From Elymus sibiricus (Eukaryota; Streptophyta; Magnoliopsida; Poales; Poaceae): 64,000 bases of DNA. Under the pieces are notes generated by a model. That model was not told the origin of the DNA. It did no database searches and saw only the letters and a list, made by a program, of their open reading frames with translations. This document shows, piece after piece, positions 32,495 to 45,100 of this stretch. The stretch's first letter is position 1. The number at the start of each line of letters is the position of its first letter. The translations under genes were made by a program, and so were the position numbers. The stretch lies in assembly GCA_039707655.1 (NCBI GenBank), contig CM077668.1, positions 62,885,086 to 62,949,085 of the forward strand, read 5' to 3'.

Positions 32495-32617
32495 CCGGCT
32501 TCACCGTCATCACTTTCTCTCTAGTGAGTTTCCGGACTTATAGCTGGAAAGTCCCACTTCGGACAAACCGGAGGCAATCTTTGTAAGAGTTAGGGTATAT
32601 ATGTGTTTTGGGTGTTC

Positions 32618-35600
32618 CTAGGTGGACTCCGGAGCGTCGGAATCCAACCAAAAAGCTAGGGCATTTTGGCGTTTGAAACTATATTCCACAACCAGGGTAT
32701 TGAGATGCCCCTGAGGAACAATGTGAAGATTTAGCTTGCGTAACTCTTCATAGAGATGAGGTTGTGCTTGCTGAACCATGAGGTTGTTGCAGTATGATTT
32801 GCGACTCAAGGCATCGGCCATTACATTAGCCTTGCCAGGGGTATAAGAGATAACCATGTCATAATCAGCTATTGTCTCGAGCCATCTTTGTTGACGGAGG
32901 TTCAAGTCTGGTTGAGTATACAGATACTTCAGACTTTGGTGGTCCGTGTATATCTCACAACAATTACCAAGAAGGTAATGTCGCCACAGCTTCAAAGCAT
33001 AGATAACTGCTGCTAACTCAAGATCATGCGTTGGGTACTTATCTTCGTGAGGACGCAATTGGCGAGAGCCATAGGCAATGACCTTACGCTCTTGCATTAG
33101 GACGCAGCCTAATCCTTGACGGGATGCGTCGCAATATATCACAAAGTCCTTGCGAGAATCAGGGGGAGCAAGCACTGGGGCAGATGTCAACTTGTCCTTG
33201 AGTGTTTGGAAACTTTCCTGACATTTTTCTGTCCACTCAAACTTAACGCCTTTGTGAAGCAGATCAGTCAGTGGTTTAGCAATCTTGGAGAAGTTCTCGA
33301 CGAAGCGGCAGCAATAGCTAGCAAGACCGAGAAAACTTCTGACTTGCTTTACATTCTTCGGGGGAGTCCAGTCAAGAATAGCCTGAACTCGTTCTGGGTT
33401 AATTGCAATGCCATCTTTGGAAATCACATGACCAAGATAGGTCACCTCGGATAACCAGAATTCACACTTGGAGAATTTGGCATACAGTTGATGTTCTTGA
33501 AGTCTCTCCAATACAAGCCGAAGATGTTCGGCGTGTTCTTCTTCATTCTTGGAAAATATAAGGATAACATCCAAATAGACCACGACGAACTTGTCGAGGT
33601 ACTCCATGAAGATATAGTTCATCAATCGGGAGAATGTTGCTGGAGCATTGGTTAGTCCGAAGGACATAACAGTGTACTCGTATGATCCATAGCGTGTAAC
33701 GAAGGCAGTCTTCGGGATATCCTCTTTACGAACTCGAATCTGATGATAACCCAACCTCAAGTCGAGTTTAGAGAACACAGAGGATCCGGCAAGCTGATCA
33801 TAGAGATCGTTGATCCGGGGCAGTGGATATTTGTTCTGGATTGTTGCTTGGTTGATAGGCCGATAGTCCTGGACCAATCGGTTAGTTCCATCCTTCTTCT
33901 TAACGAAGAGAGAAGGTGCTCCCCAAGCAGAGAAACTGGGGCGTATGAAACCCTTTTTCAGTGACTTATCAATTTCCTCCTTAAGCTCAAGGAGTTCATG
34001 CGGCGGCATCTTGTATGGGCGCTTAGCAATAGGAGTGGTGCCAGGTTTCAAGTCGATGATGAATTCGACAGCTCTAACGGGGGGTATTCCGGGAAGTTCT
34101 TCTGGGAAGACATCCGGAAAATCGCGAACCACTGGAATGTTCTTAATTCCCTCGAGAGGTGAAGCGTTCAATGCGTTGAGGGCATATATCTGAGCTTCAG
34201 CATTCCGAGTAATTCGGGCGGTGTAGTTTACTATCTCGTCGGAGGAGTGAAGCAGTTGGACGACTTTGGTGGCACAATTGATCAAAGCAATGTGAGCTTT
34301 CAACCAATCCATTCCCAGAATGAGGTCTATATTGGAAGAATTTAAAATGATGGGTGAAACAAGGAATTTCAATCCTTTGATTTCAACAGAGACATTGTGT
34401 GCCATCATGGAGGTTTGACAACGGCCCCCCGGGGTCTTAACGACCAATGGAGTATGCATCTCTTCATATTGTATGCCATGCATGAATGCAAATGACCCTG
34501 ACATGAATGAATGCGATGCTCCTGAATCAAATAAGATAGAAGCAGGTACTGAGTTAACGAGAAGTGTACCCATCACAGTGTCAGGTTGATCCTGAACTTC
34601 TTCGATGTCAACGTGGTAAGCCTGTCCACGTCCATAAGCAGCAGGCCCGGTATTATAGTTGCGGGTCTGGTTGTTGCCACGGCCATTTCCACAGCCAGCA
34701 TAAGGAAGTGCCAACTGATTCTGGCTCTGGCGACAGTCCTTGGCCAGGTGACCTGGTTTGCGACACTTGAAGCAGAGACCATCTTCAGGACGAAGAGGAG
34801 GAGCACGTGGTGGAGCAGCTTGAACTCTTGGCTGCCTCGGTGGTGGAGGAGGCAGACGGGGTGCAGCATAGGAGGGCCTTGGCACAGGGGCAGCTGGGCG
34901 ATACATGCTGTTGGGAATCCACATCTTACGCCTCTGACCTGAGCTCGAGGATGAGCCAAGATCACAATAGCGCTTCTGTGACTCCTTGTGCTCCATCTGA
35001 GCAGTCTCCATCCGGATAGCCTTGTTCACGAGAGTGGTAAAGTCGGTGAAGTCTTGAGCAGCAAGGGCGAGCTTAAGGTCTGGGTGGAGTCCATTGAGGA
35101 ACCTCTCCTGTCTACGAGCATCAGTGGCTATGTCTTCTTCAGCATAGCGGGATAAGTTAAGGAACTCCCGCTGATAAGTTTCGACAGATTTGTTGCCCTG
35201 AACGAGGTTGCGAAACTCTGTCTTCTTCCAGTCCATGATTCCCTGAGGAATGTAGCGAGCACGGAAGGCAGTCTGGAAATCAACCCAGGTGATGACTGTT
35301 CCCTCAGGTAGTGAACGCCTGTGGGTGGACCACCATTGAGCGGCGGGGCCTTTCAGAAAGTAGGTCGCGAAGGTGACATAGCTGTCAAGGGCGACACTGG
35401 CAGATTCCATCTCATAGGCGATGTCGCGAAGCCAGTCATCTGCATCCAATGGCTGTTCAGAGTTGCGGTAGGTGGTTGGGTTGAGACGCACGAACTCCTG
35501 CAGAGTTATTGCGGCAGGTTGCTGGTTCTGATTCTGGTTCTGATGCGGAAACTGGGCCATAATGCCTTGTATAAACTGACGGTTCACTTCGAATTGTTGC

Positions 35601-35683
35601 ATCATTGCAGACATGTAGTCGGGCGGTGGTGGCTGCTCAGGGGCACGACCACGACCACGACCACGAGCACCTGGCCTAACCAT
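32618..35683 (-). pseudogene. Gypsy gag-pol polyprotein, open but lacking integrase; RT catalytic motif altered
   Basis: The frame is open for about 1021 codons from ATG at 35683 ([12 protein letters not shown]); in-frame triplets continue upstream to 35761. Domains in order: gag with the retrotransposon core ([32 protein letters not shown]), a CCHC knuckle [14 protein letters not shown], aspartic protease [15 protein letters not shown] from about 34.1 kb ([35 protein letters not shown]), and RNase H ([31 protein letters not shown]). The RT box reads [12 protein letters not shown]: the second Asp of the universal Y-x-D-D is Val, which should abolish polymerisation. The frame ends right after RNase H, with no HHCC or DDE integrase, because the element is truncated. 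The unusual last ~20 residues may come from the junction sequence. Confidence 0.92.
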
Positions 35684-35934
35684 CCTGCTAAAATTTAACA
35701 GGGGGTAGTTTAGTAAAAGCAACTGCAAATGTTTAGCGACAAGCATGATGTAACACGACAATAATTAAGTAGTGCAATAGATACATAACAGTAGTCAATT
35801 AAGACATACAGATCCATACACAGAGTCGGTTACACGCGGACAGCATAACGGCGTAAAATTAAAGAAAAATACATACTAGGCGGCGCGCAGGCACGCGGTA
35901 AGGAAGTACACAACGGGACATAGCAAAGGCTACA

Positions 35935-36702
35935 TCAACGTCGGAGAAAACCACTGAAACGGGGTAACTGCAAGTGCGGACGGCAAGTCTCCAAAGCAGG
36001 AAAGTCCTGCTCTCCGTGTGCACTCTGATGCAGAATCCGGTCTCGAACTGGAAGCAGAGGTCCACGTGCAGGTGTGTGACCTCCAACAGCAGGCCAATCA
36101 ATACCTGCCGGTATCTGGGTCCTGCGTGGATAAAGGATATACTCTGGATGTATCTCTGCATGAACAGCTGGCAGCAACTGTGTCATAGCATCGTAAAGAC
36201 GTGCTCAAGTGGCAAACAACTCGACGGCGAGAGCCCGGGCAGTGCGATCCAGAGCCTGAGTGCACTGAATCAACACGTGCGGGTCGTATCGACGACGCTC
36301 ATAAGGGGCACAGATAGCGGTGTAGTATCCGGTAGCATCTCCAGCAGGGGCATACGGAATGTACCAAAACTCAGAGGCATCCAGGCTACTATGCTCGCCA
36401 CGGAGTCGTGCGACAGCAGAATAGGCAGCATCATGGACTGCCATCTCAATCGTCACGCCGATACCGTGGAAAAGGTGCAGCTCAGTGTCGGAGTTGTCCC
36501 TCTGATCAAAGATACGAACATCAGCATGGTACTGCTCCTGGTTGAACTCGCGGTAATCCTCATAAACCATGTACTCGGGGTACCAGCGGTAACCCAGTCT
36601 GGTCAGGAGGGCGATCAGGACAGCTGGAAAACCAGGGGCATCACGAGCCCAAGTGCGAAGCACAAGCTGCGTCGCAGGGTGCGGCGGAAACAGGCGATCC
36701 AT
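35935..36702 (-). pseudogene. Extra sense ORF between PBS and gag (~255 codons, one in-frame stop)
   Basis: From ATG at 36702 (MDRLFPPHPATQLVLRTWAR) the frame runs through PGFPAVLIALLTRLGYRWYP and YREFNQEQYHADVRIFDQRD to a TGA at 36205-36207. It then continues in the same frame (DAMTQLLPAVHAEIHPEYIL) to a stop at 35935. Treating the TGA as a single nonsense change gives one protein. It lies on the gag strand, downstream of the PBS and about 250 bp before gag, where autonomous Gypsy elements normally have only leader. I recognise no domain. Its composition is protein-like, not low-complexity. A captured host gene or a family-specific accessory ORF are both possible. Confidence 0.6.
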
Positions 36703-37081
36703 CTGAAACAGAGGAAATGCAGGATTGTCAAATGACAATGAGAAGTATAACATAACTTGGAGAGAAAGGTTAAACAAACCAATGGAAAGGAAAATGATTA
36801 TCAGACTAATCAGATCAATGGTAAGGAACAAGCACAGATAATCCAGCTCTCCAGGTGGACGAGATTCCGAGATCCTAAGTGTCGGCGTTAGTAAAATTTA
36901 TTTAACCCGAAAGGAAGAGAATTTAGAGTCCCAGAGTATAGAAGAGGAATAAAAGATCCTAATACCACCCAGTTGGCGTCGTGGGCCCGTAAGCCACACA
37001 GCCAAGTTAATAAAACAGTTTTCGGAAATACTAGACTCAACTTCGACCAAGGAATCGGAAGGGGGCTTCCTACAGGCAGTC

Positions 37082-37094
37082 GGCTCTGATACCA
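37082..37094 (-). promoter_or_regulatory. Primer-binding site (initiator tRNA-Met type)
   Basis: On the minus strand TGGTATCAGAGCC lies three bases after the LTR end (CGTCACA at 37098-37104). It is complementary to the 3' end of plant initiator tRNA-Met, the usual primer for minus-strand DNA synthesis in many Ty3/Gypsy and Copia elements. It fixes the element's orientation and LTR edge. Confidence 0.92.
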
Positions 37095-37097
37095 ACT

Positions 37098-40000
37098 TGT
37101 GACGCCCCTGCTCGACACGTGCACTAATCATACACACAAATGTGCACGCTCGAGATCAGAGACTCACGGGAGGATATCACAACACAACTCTAAACTCAAA
37201 TTAAACATAAAACATCATATGACAAGCCAGGGGTCACAAGGACCCGAATACATAAGTCATACAAGCCAAATATCTGAGTACAGACATAGTTAGTCAAGTT
37301 TTTCCTTAAGAAGGCTAGCACAAATAACGATACAGATCGAAAGGCGAAGGCCTCCTGCCTAGGGCCTCCAAACTACTCCTGGTCGGCTAGCTCAACCCAG
37401 TAGAAGTGACCTCCGGGGCTCTCCTGGTACTAAGCGTCTGCTGTGGCTTCTGGCTCCTGGGCTCCATCATTTGGTCGCAAGTATCGGGTATAGGGGAAAA
37501 GAATAGCAAAGCAACCGTGAGTACTCATCCAAAGTACTCGCAAGACTGACATCAGAATTATACTAAATGCATTGTATCAAAGGAATGGGGCTATATCTGT
37601 GGACCGTACTGCAGAATGCTGGAATAAAGGGGGAGAGGCCTAGCCTATCGAAGACTAGCATCTTGAAGCAATCTTGCAGCATCAGAAGAGAGTAGAGCAA
37701 AGTATAATATAACAATCATAGTTTAGTAACTCCCTGAGATCCTTTCTCGTCTACCCTGCGAGAAAACGATCCCGAGAGCAGTAGTAGCAGTTTATTAACA
37801 TGACAGTAACCATTTGTAGTTGTAGCAGATCGAGATACAACTCTGAGCGTCCTGTTACCGTGGACACGGCTATTCGAATAGATAACTTCCCTGCAGGGGT
37901 GCACTACTGTTACCCAGCACGCTCGATTACATCTGGCCGGATACACTTGCTGGGTAATACCCGGCCTCGGGTAATCGACATGAAGCAGCGTCCTACCTAA
38001 GCTCAGCCGAGAGGTCAACACGCTGGTCTAAATCCTAAGCACGAAGGGGTCTTGGGCCATCGCCCTTCGCACTCCTGCACGTTGTGAGGGTGGTTGGGGT
38101 GCAGGCGCGACACTGTATACACAACTGAAGTACCAGCCCAATCCCAACAATCAGCCCGCAAGGATGAACTGTGACGTCTGAAGAGCTTTCGGGAGAGACG
38201 TACAACGCAGAGGGGCCCATACCCATTATCCCACGTGGTGGTAGTGCGTTTAGGGCCAACGACCCACTCAGATCAAATACCCAAATCCGTTAATCATGTT
38301 TAGTAACTCGCAGAGTCGTACAGGGTTTCTATCGCTCCGACTTGGTGAAACATATCGCGCGGGTGCTCTTGGAGCCGACCCGTCTTTAATGATATTCACT
38401 CGCGGGCACCCTTGGGGCCAGCCCGACTTTAGCAGTTTAAGTATTGCAGTAAAGTAAATGTTTCCGTGATCCTCACCCAGAGTGATCATGGCCCGGTAAT
38501 CAAGCATGGCATACGGACAAGGGTGATGGCCACCGATGAAGAAGTAGTACAGCTAAGTATTATGGGACAACAGGTGGGGTATCAATAACAGACTACAAAA
38601 TCAGGCTATGCATCGGAATAGGTGCTAACGGAACAGTAGCAGGGGCAATTCTAATGCAAGAATAAGAGAGAAGGGAATGGGTGATATCTGATGATCAAGG
38701 GGGTTTTGCTTGCCTGGAAACTCTGCTGAAGGGACCTGGTCGTCGGCGACGTCGTCGTACACGGCGGTGTCGTCGGCAGACTCGGGGGCTATCGGAAGAG
38801 AAGGGGGAGAAGAAACAATAAATACACGGCAAAATGCAACAGCGATGCATGACATGCCTAAATGATATGCAGAGGTGTTTTACTGCCTAACTAAATGATT
38901 TAGTTAATTTAGGAATTTATTTGGATTATTTTTATTAAGGTAATGCACTATTCATATACCGAAAACAGTCAAAAAGTTCCATGTTGATCTAGCTAGGAGT
39001 GTTGGACAGACATTTTGATTGCATATTCAGATTCTACACATTTTTCTGATCGTTTTACATATATAAATTATTTTAATCGGAGTTACGGTTTAAAAGATAT
39101 GATTTTTCAAAGTTTTAAATATTTTCTAGAATTTTCTGAATTTATTAAATAGAACATTATCCGAAACAGTGTGGTATGACGTCAGCATGACGCATGAATG
39201 ACGTCAGCAGTCAACAGGGGCGCTGACCGGTCAACTCTTACAGGTGGGACCCACCTGTCATAGACAGTGGGTGTAAACAGAGGTTTATTTTTAACTAAAC
39301 CGGTTTAATTAGCACATGGCCCCACATGTCAGCGAGTGATTAACGTTTTAATTAACTAACTAATTACTTAGCTAATTATTTCTTTTATTAAATCGTTTTA
39401 AATCACGCGGGACCCACATGTCATAGAGACAGGGGGCCACGTCAGCACGCTGACTCGTCAACGGGACCCAGTGGGGCCCGTGGTCAGTGGCACTGACCGG
39501 TGGGACCGTGGCCACGTCAGCGACGGCCGCGGCGTCGCCGGAACGGCTCCGGCGAGCTCATCCGCGGTGGCTCTTCGCCGGAGAGCATCGGGATTCGTCT
39601 CTGGTGCGGCATTTCGGCCATTCTCGGGCGCGTTCGAACGAGGAGGAGTTGCCGCGTCGATCTGCGCCATAGGTTGGACTCGGGGGTGGCCGGAGCGAGC
39701 TCCACGACGGCGGTGTTGGATGGCGGCGTTTGGGTGGTGCTCGGGGTCGTCGATGCGATGAGCTTTTGCTCGAACTAACGGGGCAGGGAGGTTCTACGCG
39801 ACGAGGCAAAGCGGATGGGTGCACGCATTCGACCAATTGGTCGCCGGACGGTCGCCGGCGATGAGGTCAGGCGGAGGCGAGCTCGGGCGCGGTTGGATAC
39901 GATGGCTACGGCGGCGATAACGCGCAGGGGAGAGAGGGAACAGGTGTGGCAGCTCACAGTGGACCCGTAGAGGTGCAACGCGGGCTCGGGGGAGGCTCGA

Positions 40001-40917
40001 CGGCGACGAAATTGACGGCGGCGTCTGGCGGCCCAAGGAGGAAGACGACGGCGAGGAGCTCGATGCAGCGGCGCTCCTGCTCGGGTGACTCGTCGGGGAG
40101 GAAGAGGAGGCCGAGGCGGTGCTTCTTGGCGCGGAGGCGAGGTTAGGCGGGCACGGCAGCTACGCGGGCAAGCTCGGGTCGGCGGCGGCAGAGGCGGCCA
40201 TTGACGAGAGGGAGAGAGCAGCGCACGGGCGAGGGGAAAATATCGGGGCTGGCCAGGGAGGGGTGCGGTGGCGTTCTTATCGCCAGGGGGCCTGCAGCGG
40301 CGCGGGGAACGAGGTGGTCGCGGCGAGACGGTTCGCCGGCGACGACGCGGTCGGGCGCGGGAGCGACCGAGGATGAACAGGGGGAAGGAAGCGACCGAGC
40401 GAGTGGGTTGGGCCGGCTGGCTGACTAGAGCCCAGCCGCGCAGCGCTTTTCTATTTTCTTAATTTTTCTTCTCTGTTTTCTTTTTCTTTCTCTGTTTTGC
40501 ACTTAGTTTAGGTTCAAATTGGTTTTAGTAAAATACGTGACCTGACCCAATAATTAATATGCAATTTTTCGCTAACACCAGAAATTGGTTTGGAGTCCAT
40601 ATGTTTTCATTTGAATTTTATTTAATTAAAAAGGTATCAAACGTTTCTGTTTTGCCACTGTTTTAGGTTGTTAAGGTCATTTAGTTATTTTAATAAATGT
40701 TGATTGCAATTTTATAATTGTCTCTGTATTATTTGTAACATTATGAACATTTTGGTTTCTGGTTTTTAACAACTTTTATTTTCACTTTATATTTGAGTTG
40801 CAATTTGAATTTGAATTTCAAATGAGATATGATGCTAATGATGGTCATGCACTGTTAATCATGATGACATGGCACTGTTAATTGGGGATTACTGTAGTTA
40901 ATACATGGGGTGTTACA
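37098..40917 (-). repeat. 5' LTR of the long-LTR Gypsy element (3,820 bp)
   Basis: On the minus strand it starts TGTAACACCCCATGTATT and ends GGGGCGTCACA, giving TG...CA edges next to the PBS. A GC-rich stretch at about 39.45-40.44 kb keeps many overlapping frames open on both strands; I regard these as compositional. No second LTR copy is present for dating. LTRs of this size are exceptional but known in the Tekay-type branch. Confidence 0.85.
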
Positions 40918-43900
40918 TGGGTAGAACTCTTGGTAGTAATAAAATGCAATATCTGGCTAATTTGATGACATCGACGAACGCTAAGGTAACTTTTATTTCA
41001 GAAACACTTTCATCAAAAAATAATTCGCATGATCTAGTCAATCGCTTTCCTATTAGTGATTGTTTTGTTGTTCCCGTGAAAGGCCGAGCCGGGGGCCTTT
41101 GGGTCATGTGGATGGATGACATCAAGTTAGATATAATCCACTCTAGCCAGAATGTAATCTTAGCTTCAGTTGTTAATACTAGTACCAACTTTAGTTTCTC
41201 GCTAGTCTGTGTCTATGGTGATCCGCATCATCGCAACAATAAGGACATATGGAAGTTAATTGAGGAGTTTGTTTCTTCTTCTCCAGGGAAGCCTGTGTAC
41301 TGTATGGGTGATTTCAATGATATACTTGACCCCCTGGAGAAGAATAGTACTGTTGTATCGAACCATCGTTGTATGGCCAGTTTTGCTAATTATGTTAAAC
41401 GATGTGGCTTAATAGACATGGGCTATAATGGTCCAGCTTATACTTGGTGTAACAAACGATTTACTACTACTCCTGTTTATGAAAGACTGGATCGTTGCTT
41501 TGCAAATGCTGAATGGTGCAATGCTTTTCCTAATACTACTGTTTATAACCTGCCGATTATGTATAGCGACCATGCTCCTATTTTGTCTATTACCTTGCCA
41601 ACCACGGTTAAATCAAAAAAATCTTTCAAATTCAAAAATTGGTGGCTTTTAGAGGATGATTTTTATGATACTGCTATTAACAATTGGGTCAATACTAATG
41701 AAAAACCTTTCCATGTTAGAACTAAATTGCTTGCAGGTTCCCTTAAAAAATGGAGCAAAGGTAAGAGGCCTCTGAAACAGCAGCTTGATATCATTTACAA
41801 AGAACTAGAGGCTGTGCAGGCTGTACCTCCCCACCTTCAGGATCACTCTTTGGAAGCCAATCTTATTGATCAATATGTCAGGACAATGACCAAGTTAACT
41901 GAGTATTACAGACAGAGGGCTAAGAGACATTGGGCGACAAAAGGAGACAGGAACACTTCGTACTTCCAGAACTCGGTTCTCAAAAGAAGGAGGAAAAATG
42001 GAATTAACGTTATTTATGATTGCAACAATCACATGCTGCAAAATCCTGATGACATTGCTTCATGTTTTATAGATTACTTTTCCAATCTATTTAATTCAAG
42101 CAATCCAGATCCTAATGCTCTTCCTCCTATTAACCTCAATCTTGACAGGTTGGCTGATTGCCCTACTGCTCCAGATAAAGATGAAATATTCCAGGTATTA
42201 AAAGGAATGAAAAGGAATGCTTCACCTAGGCCGGATGGATTAAATGTTGCCTTCTACCTATCGGCATGGAGATGGATTGGAGACGACGTAACTAAACTAG
42301 TGCAAAATTTCTACACCAGAGGTAAACTCCATCCACATCTAAATAAAACCTACATTGCGTTGATTCCTAAAAAAGATAATGCTAGAAGGCCTCAGGATTT
42401 TAGGCCTATTAGTCTTTGCAACGTTGTCTACAAAATTATCACTAAAACCTTAGCTAATAGGCTTAAAGATTTGCTTCCAGACCAGATCCATGAAACTCAA
42501 CAAGCTTTCATTCAAGGTAGGAGAATTGCCAATAATATCATTATAGCTCAAGAAATAACTCACTCCTTTCAGCTTGCTTCTTGGAAACATAGAGCCTTCA
42601 TGCTTAAGATTGACCTAGCCAAGGCTTTTGATAGAATATAATGGAGCTTTATTAGGAGGGCGTTGCTTCGTAAAGGGCTGCATGGTCATTTCGACGATCT
42701 TATTTTTGAATGCATTTCTTCTGCTTCCTTTGCAGTTAACATTAATGGTGAACCGTATGGCAGCTTTAGGGGATCTCGAGGTATCCGACAAGGCTGTCCG
42801 TTATCGCCGTATCTTTTTATTCTTGCAGTCAATGAACTGTCGCTATCATTGCAGGAAGCTTTAAACACCAATCATTTGAGCGGCATTCAACTGGCCCCCT
42901 CATGTCCCCCTATACATTCTCTGTTGTTTGCTGATGACTTGATTGTATGTGGCAGAGCTGATAACAACGACGCTAATATTATTGCTAGCCTAATTAATCA
43001 ATTTTGTGCTATCTCTGGTCAAACGCCCAACTGGGACAAATCTGCTATTTTATTCAGTAAACACACAGAGGACCACCAAAAGAATTTGATAAAGAAATTT
43101 TTTCCTGCCCCTGATATGAACCCTAGCACATTGCATCTAGGTCATCCTCTTATTCTTTCGGGTAGGAAAAGAGCAGCTGCTTACAACTTTATAATTGATA
43201 AGTTTAAGGCTAAACTCAATTGTTATAAGGCTAACAGACTGTCCCATGCAGGAAGATTAACTCTCATCAAGTCTGTTTTTGCTTCTTTGCCTGTATACTA
43301 CATGTCCACCATTCTTTTGAGTAAAGGTACCATCGCTAAACTCACATCTATTGTTCGAAAATTTTGGTGGACCGGCATTCAAAAGGACAATGAGGCTAAA
43401 CCTTTATGCTTTAGAGCTTGGGATGATATTTGCAAACCTATGCATGATGGAGGATTGGGCATTAGAGATTTGTTTATTGTTAACAAATCTTTGATAGCCA
43501 CGGCTGCTTGGAGAATTATTACTAATCCTTCCTCTTTGGTGGCTAGAATTCTCAAAGCTAAATATTTCAATAACACCTCTATTTGGAAGGCTCCTTATTT
43601 GGTTGCTAAATCTGCCTTTTGGGCTTCAGTTCTTAAAATCCTTCCTCATTTGCTTGAATCTAGTGAACTTCAAATTGCAAATGGTAATTCTTGCATCTGG
43701 ACCAGCCCTTGGTGTAAGAGTTGGAAGAACATTCATGATCATTTGAAATCTGTTTTGAATGATCCTTGTCCTAGCACTATTAAAGATCTGTGGCGACCCA
43801 ACTCCAAGCTATGGGATGAGGATAAAATTGGTTCTTTCTTTGATGAGTCTTTTAAAAATGAAATTTTAAATATTCCTGTCATTAGTGCTGATTTTGATGA

Positions 43901-45100
43901 TATCATTTGTTGGATTCACACCCCTAATGCAGATTGTACTACCAAGAGTGCTTACAAATCTTTTTTGCAGAACTCTCAAGTTCACTCTGCAGGTAGAAAC
44001 TCTATTTCAGAGCAGGAACTAAGCACTGTAAAGCAGGTATGGAAAAATAAAAACATTGCCCCTAGAGCTAAAACCTTTGCATGGAGACTCATTAGAAGGG
44101 CCATCGCTTCTGGTTTAAGAGCTTCTAGATTTTCAAATCACATTAATAAGGAATGTTGTAGGTGCGGGCAAATTGAGACTGATTCTCATCTTCTCTTTCA
44201 TTGTTCCTTTGCTAAAGCAGTGTGGTTCTCCTATGGTCTCAAAACTGAAGCATTAGATCAGAACCTTTATCCTGCTGCCATTATTAATGACATTCTTGCT
44301 GCTCATCATCCAGAGCTAAACCTTGCTACAGTTTTCACTCTTCTTTGGAATATTTGGAAAGCAAGAAATGACTTTCTATTTAAGAAGAAAATTTGGAAGC
44401 CTTTGCAAGTTCTTTTTGCCACAAAAGCTATGCTAAATGCAGGTGAAGAAGGAGATTCCAAAGTGGACAATATGAAATCCATTTCTTCTAAAATCCCAAA
44501 CACAAATCTCTCTATGCAGCCTGCAGGTACCTTGGCTTATCTGGACGCAGCATTCAATCCCATGGTGGCCGCAGGCAAAGCCTCGTTTGGTGTTTATCTC
44601 ACAAATACATCAACTAAACACTCTTTATTTATTCAGGCTGTGGCTTCGAATGTACAATCTGTTTTGCAGGATGAAGCTATGGCACTTCTTCTTGCTGCCT
44701 CGATGGTCAAGGCTTTGGAGTGGACATCTGTATCTTTCTTCTCTGATTGCAGGACCTTGGTGGAAGCTACGAAAGCCAGGAATCTCCTTGCTAATCCTGG
44801 TCATTGGAGAATAAGGCCAATTCTTGCAGAATTTCTCAACTCCACATCTGGGCTCAATCCTTGCAAAGTTCTCCATATTCCAAGGACTCAAAATATGCTT
44901 GCTCATACTCTTGCCAAGAAAGCCTTCTCCAATAGATCTTCTTCTTCTTGCTCAATTCTATGTAGCAAAGGGACTAGATGTAACTGTAATATGGCGCTGG
45001 AAGCCATCTCTTTTCCCCTTGGGAAACTCCTGTCTGTACACTGTTTAAGGTGCTAATAAAAGGATAGCCCTCTTTGAGGGCTGCAGTTTGCCAAAAAAAA
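40918..45100 (+). mobile_element. LINE (L1-type with RNase H), lacking 5' UTR and ORF1
   Basis: The body contains nearly the whole ORF2. It ends with 3' UTR and an oligo-A tail at 45093-45100 after GGGCTGCAGTTTGCC. The 5' side stops at the LTR edge 40917/40918, only about ten residues into the expected ORF2 start. ORF1 and 5' UTR are therefore missing, either displaced by the Gypsy insertion or never copied. Target duplications were not found. Confidence 0.92.
40920..45056 (+). pseudogene. LINE ORF2: endonuclease, reverse transcriptase, zf-RVT, RNase H; one nonsense codon
   Basis: The domain order is complete. The apurinic-type endonuclease shows FISETLSS, RAGGLWVMW, VYGDPHH, CMGDFNDILD and YSDHAPILSI. 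The RT shows IALIPKKDNARRPQDFRPIS, GRRIANNIIIAQE, KIDLAKAFDRI, IRQGCPLSPYLF and the catalytic LLFADDLIVCG. The zf-RVT shows CCRCGQIETDSHLLFHC. The C-terminal RNase H shows YLDAAF, DEAMALLLA, FSDCRTLV and AHTLAKKA. The only break is TAA at 42639-42641 directly after AFDRI, where the family usually has Glu; reading continues in the same frame to the TAA at 45054-45056. The catalytic residues I can see are kept, so the copy decayed recently. Without the first residues and ORF1 it is not autonomous. Confidence 0.94.

Larger units (their letters stand above)
27790..32613 (+). mobile_element. CACTA (En/Spm) DNA transposon, 3'-truncated
   Basis: It begins with the family terminus CACTAGTAGAAAA, followed by subterminal hairpins of AGTCCCGGTTGG motifs, a TATA box, a small ORF with coiled coil and membrane segment, and a decayed transposase with the family's domain order (transposase-associated, Transposase_21, DUF4218, DUF4216). 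The opposite terminus (TTTCTACTAGTG) was not found before a Gypsy fragment takes over at about 32614, so the right end is lost and the boundary is approximate. Both protein genes carry disabling changes. Confidence 0.92.
32614..40917 (-). mobile_element. Ty3/Gypsy retrotransposon with 3.8-kb LTR, 3' half missing
   Basis: In minus orientation the order is: 5' LTR (40917 to 37098), PBS complementary to initiator tRNA-Met, an extra sense ORF, then gag-protease-RT-RNase H. Sequence stops near 32614 against CACTA DNA before any integrase or 3' LTR. LTR length and gag type fit the Tekay/Del branch of chromoviruses, but the diagnostic chromodomain would follow integrase and is absent, so the clade is inferred. 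The LTR outer edge at 40917 abuts a LINE at the second or so codon group of ORF2, suggesting insertion into that LINE. Confidence 0.88.

Noticed and set aside
39471..40462. Cluster of GC-rich genes
   Set aside because: It lies inside the 3.8-kb LTR, and frames overlap in several registers on both strands with no domain.
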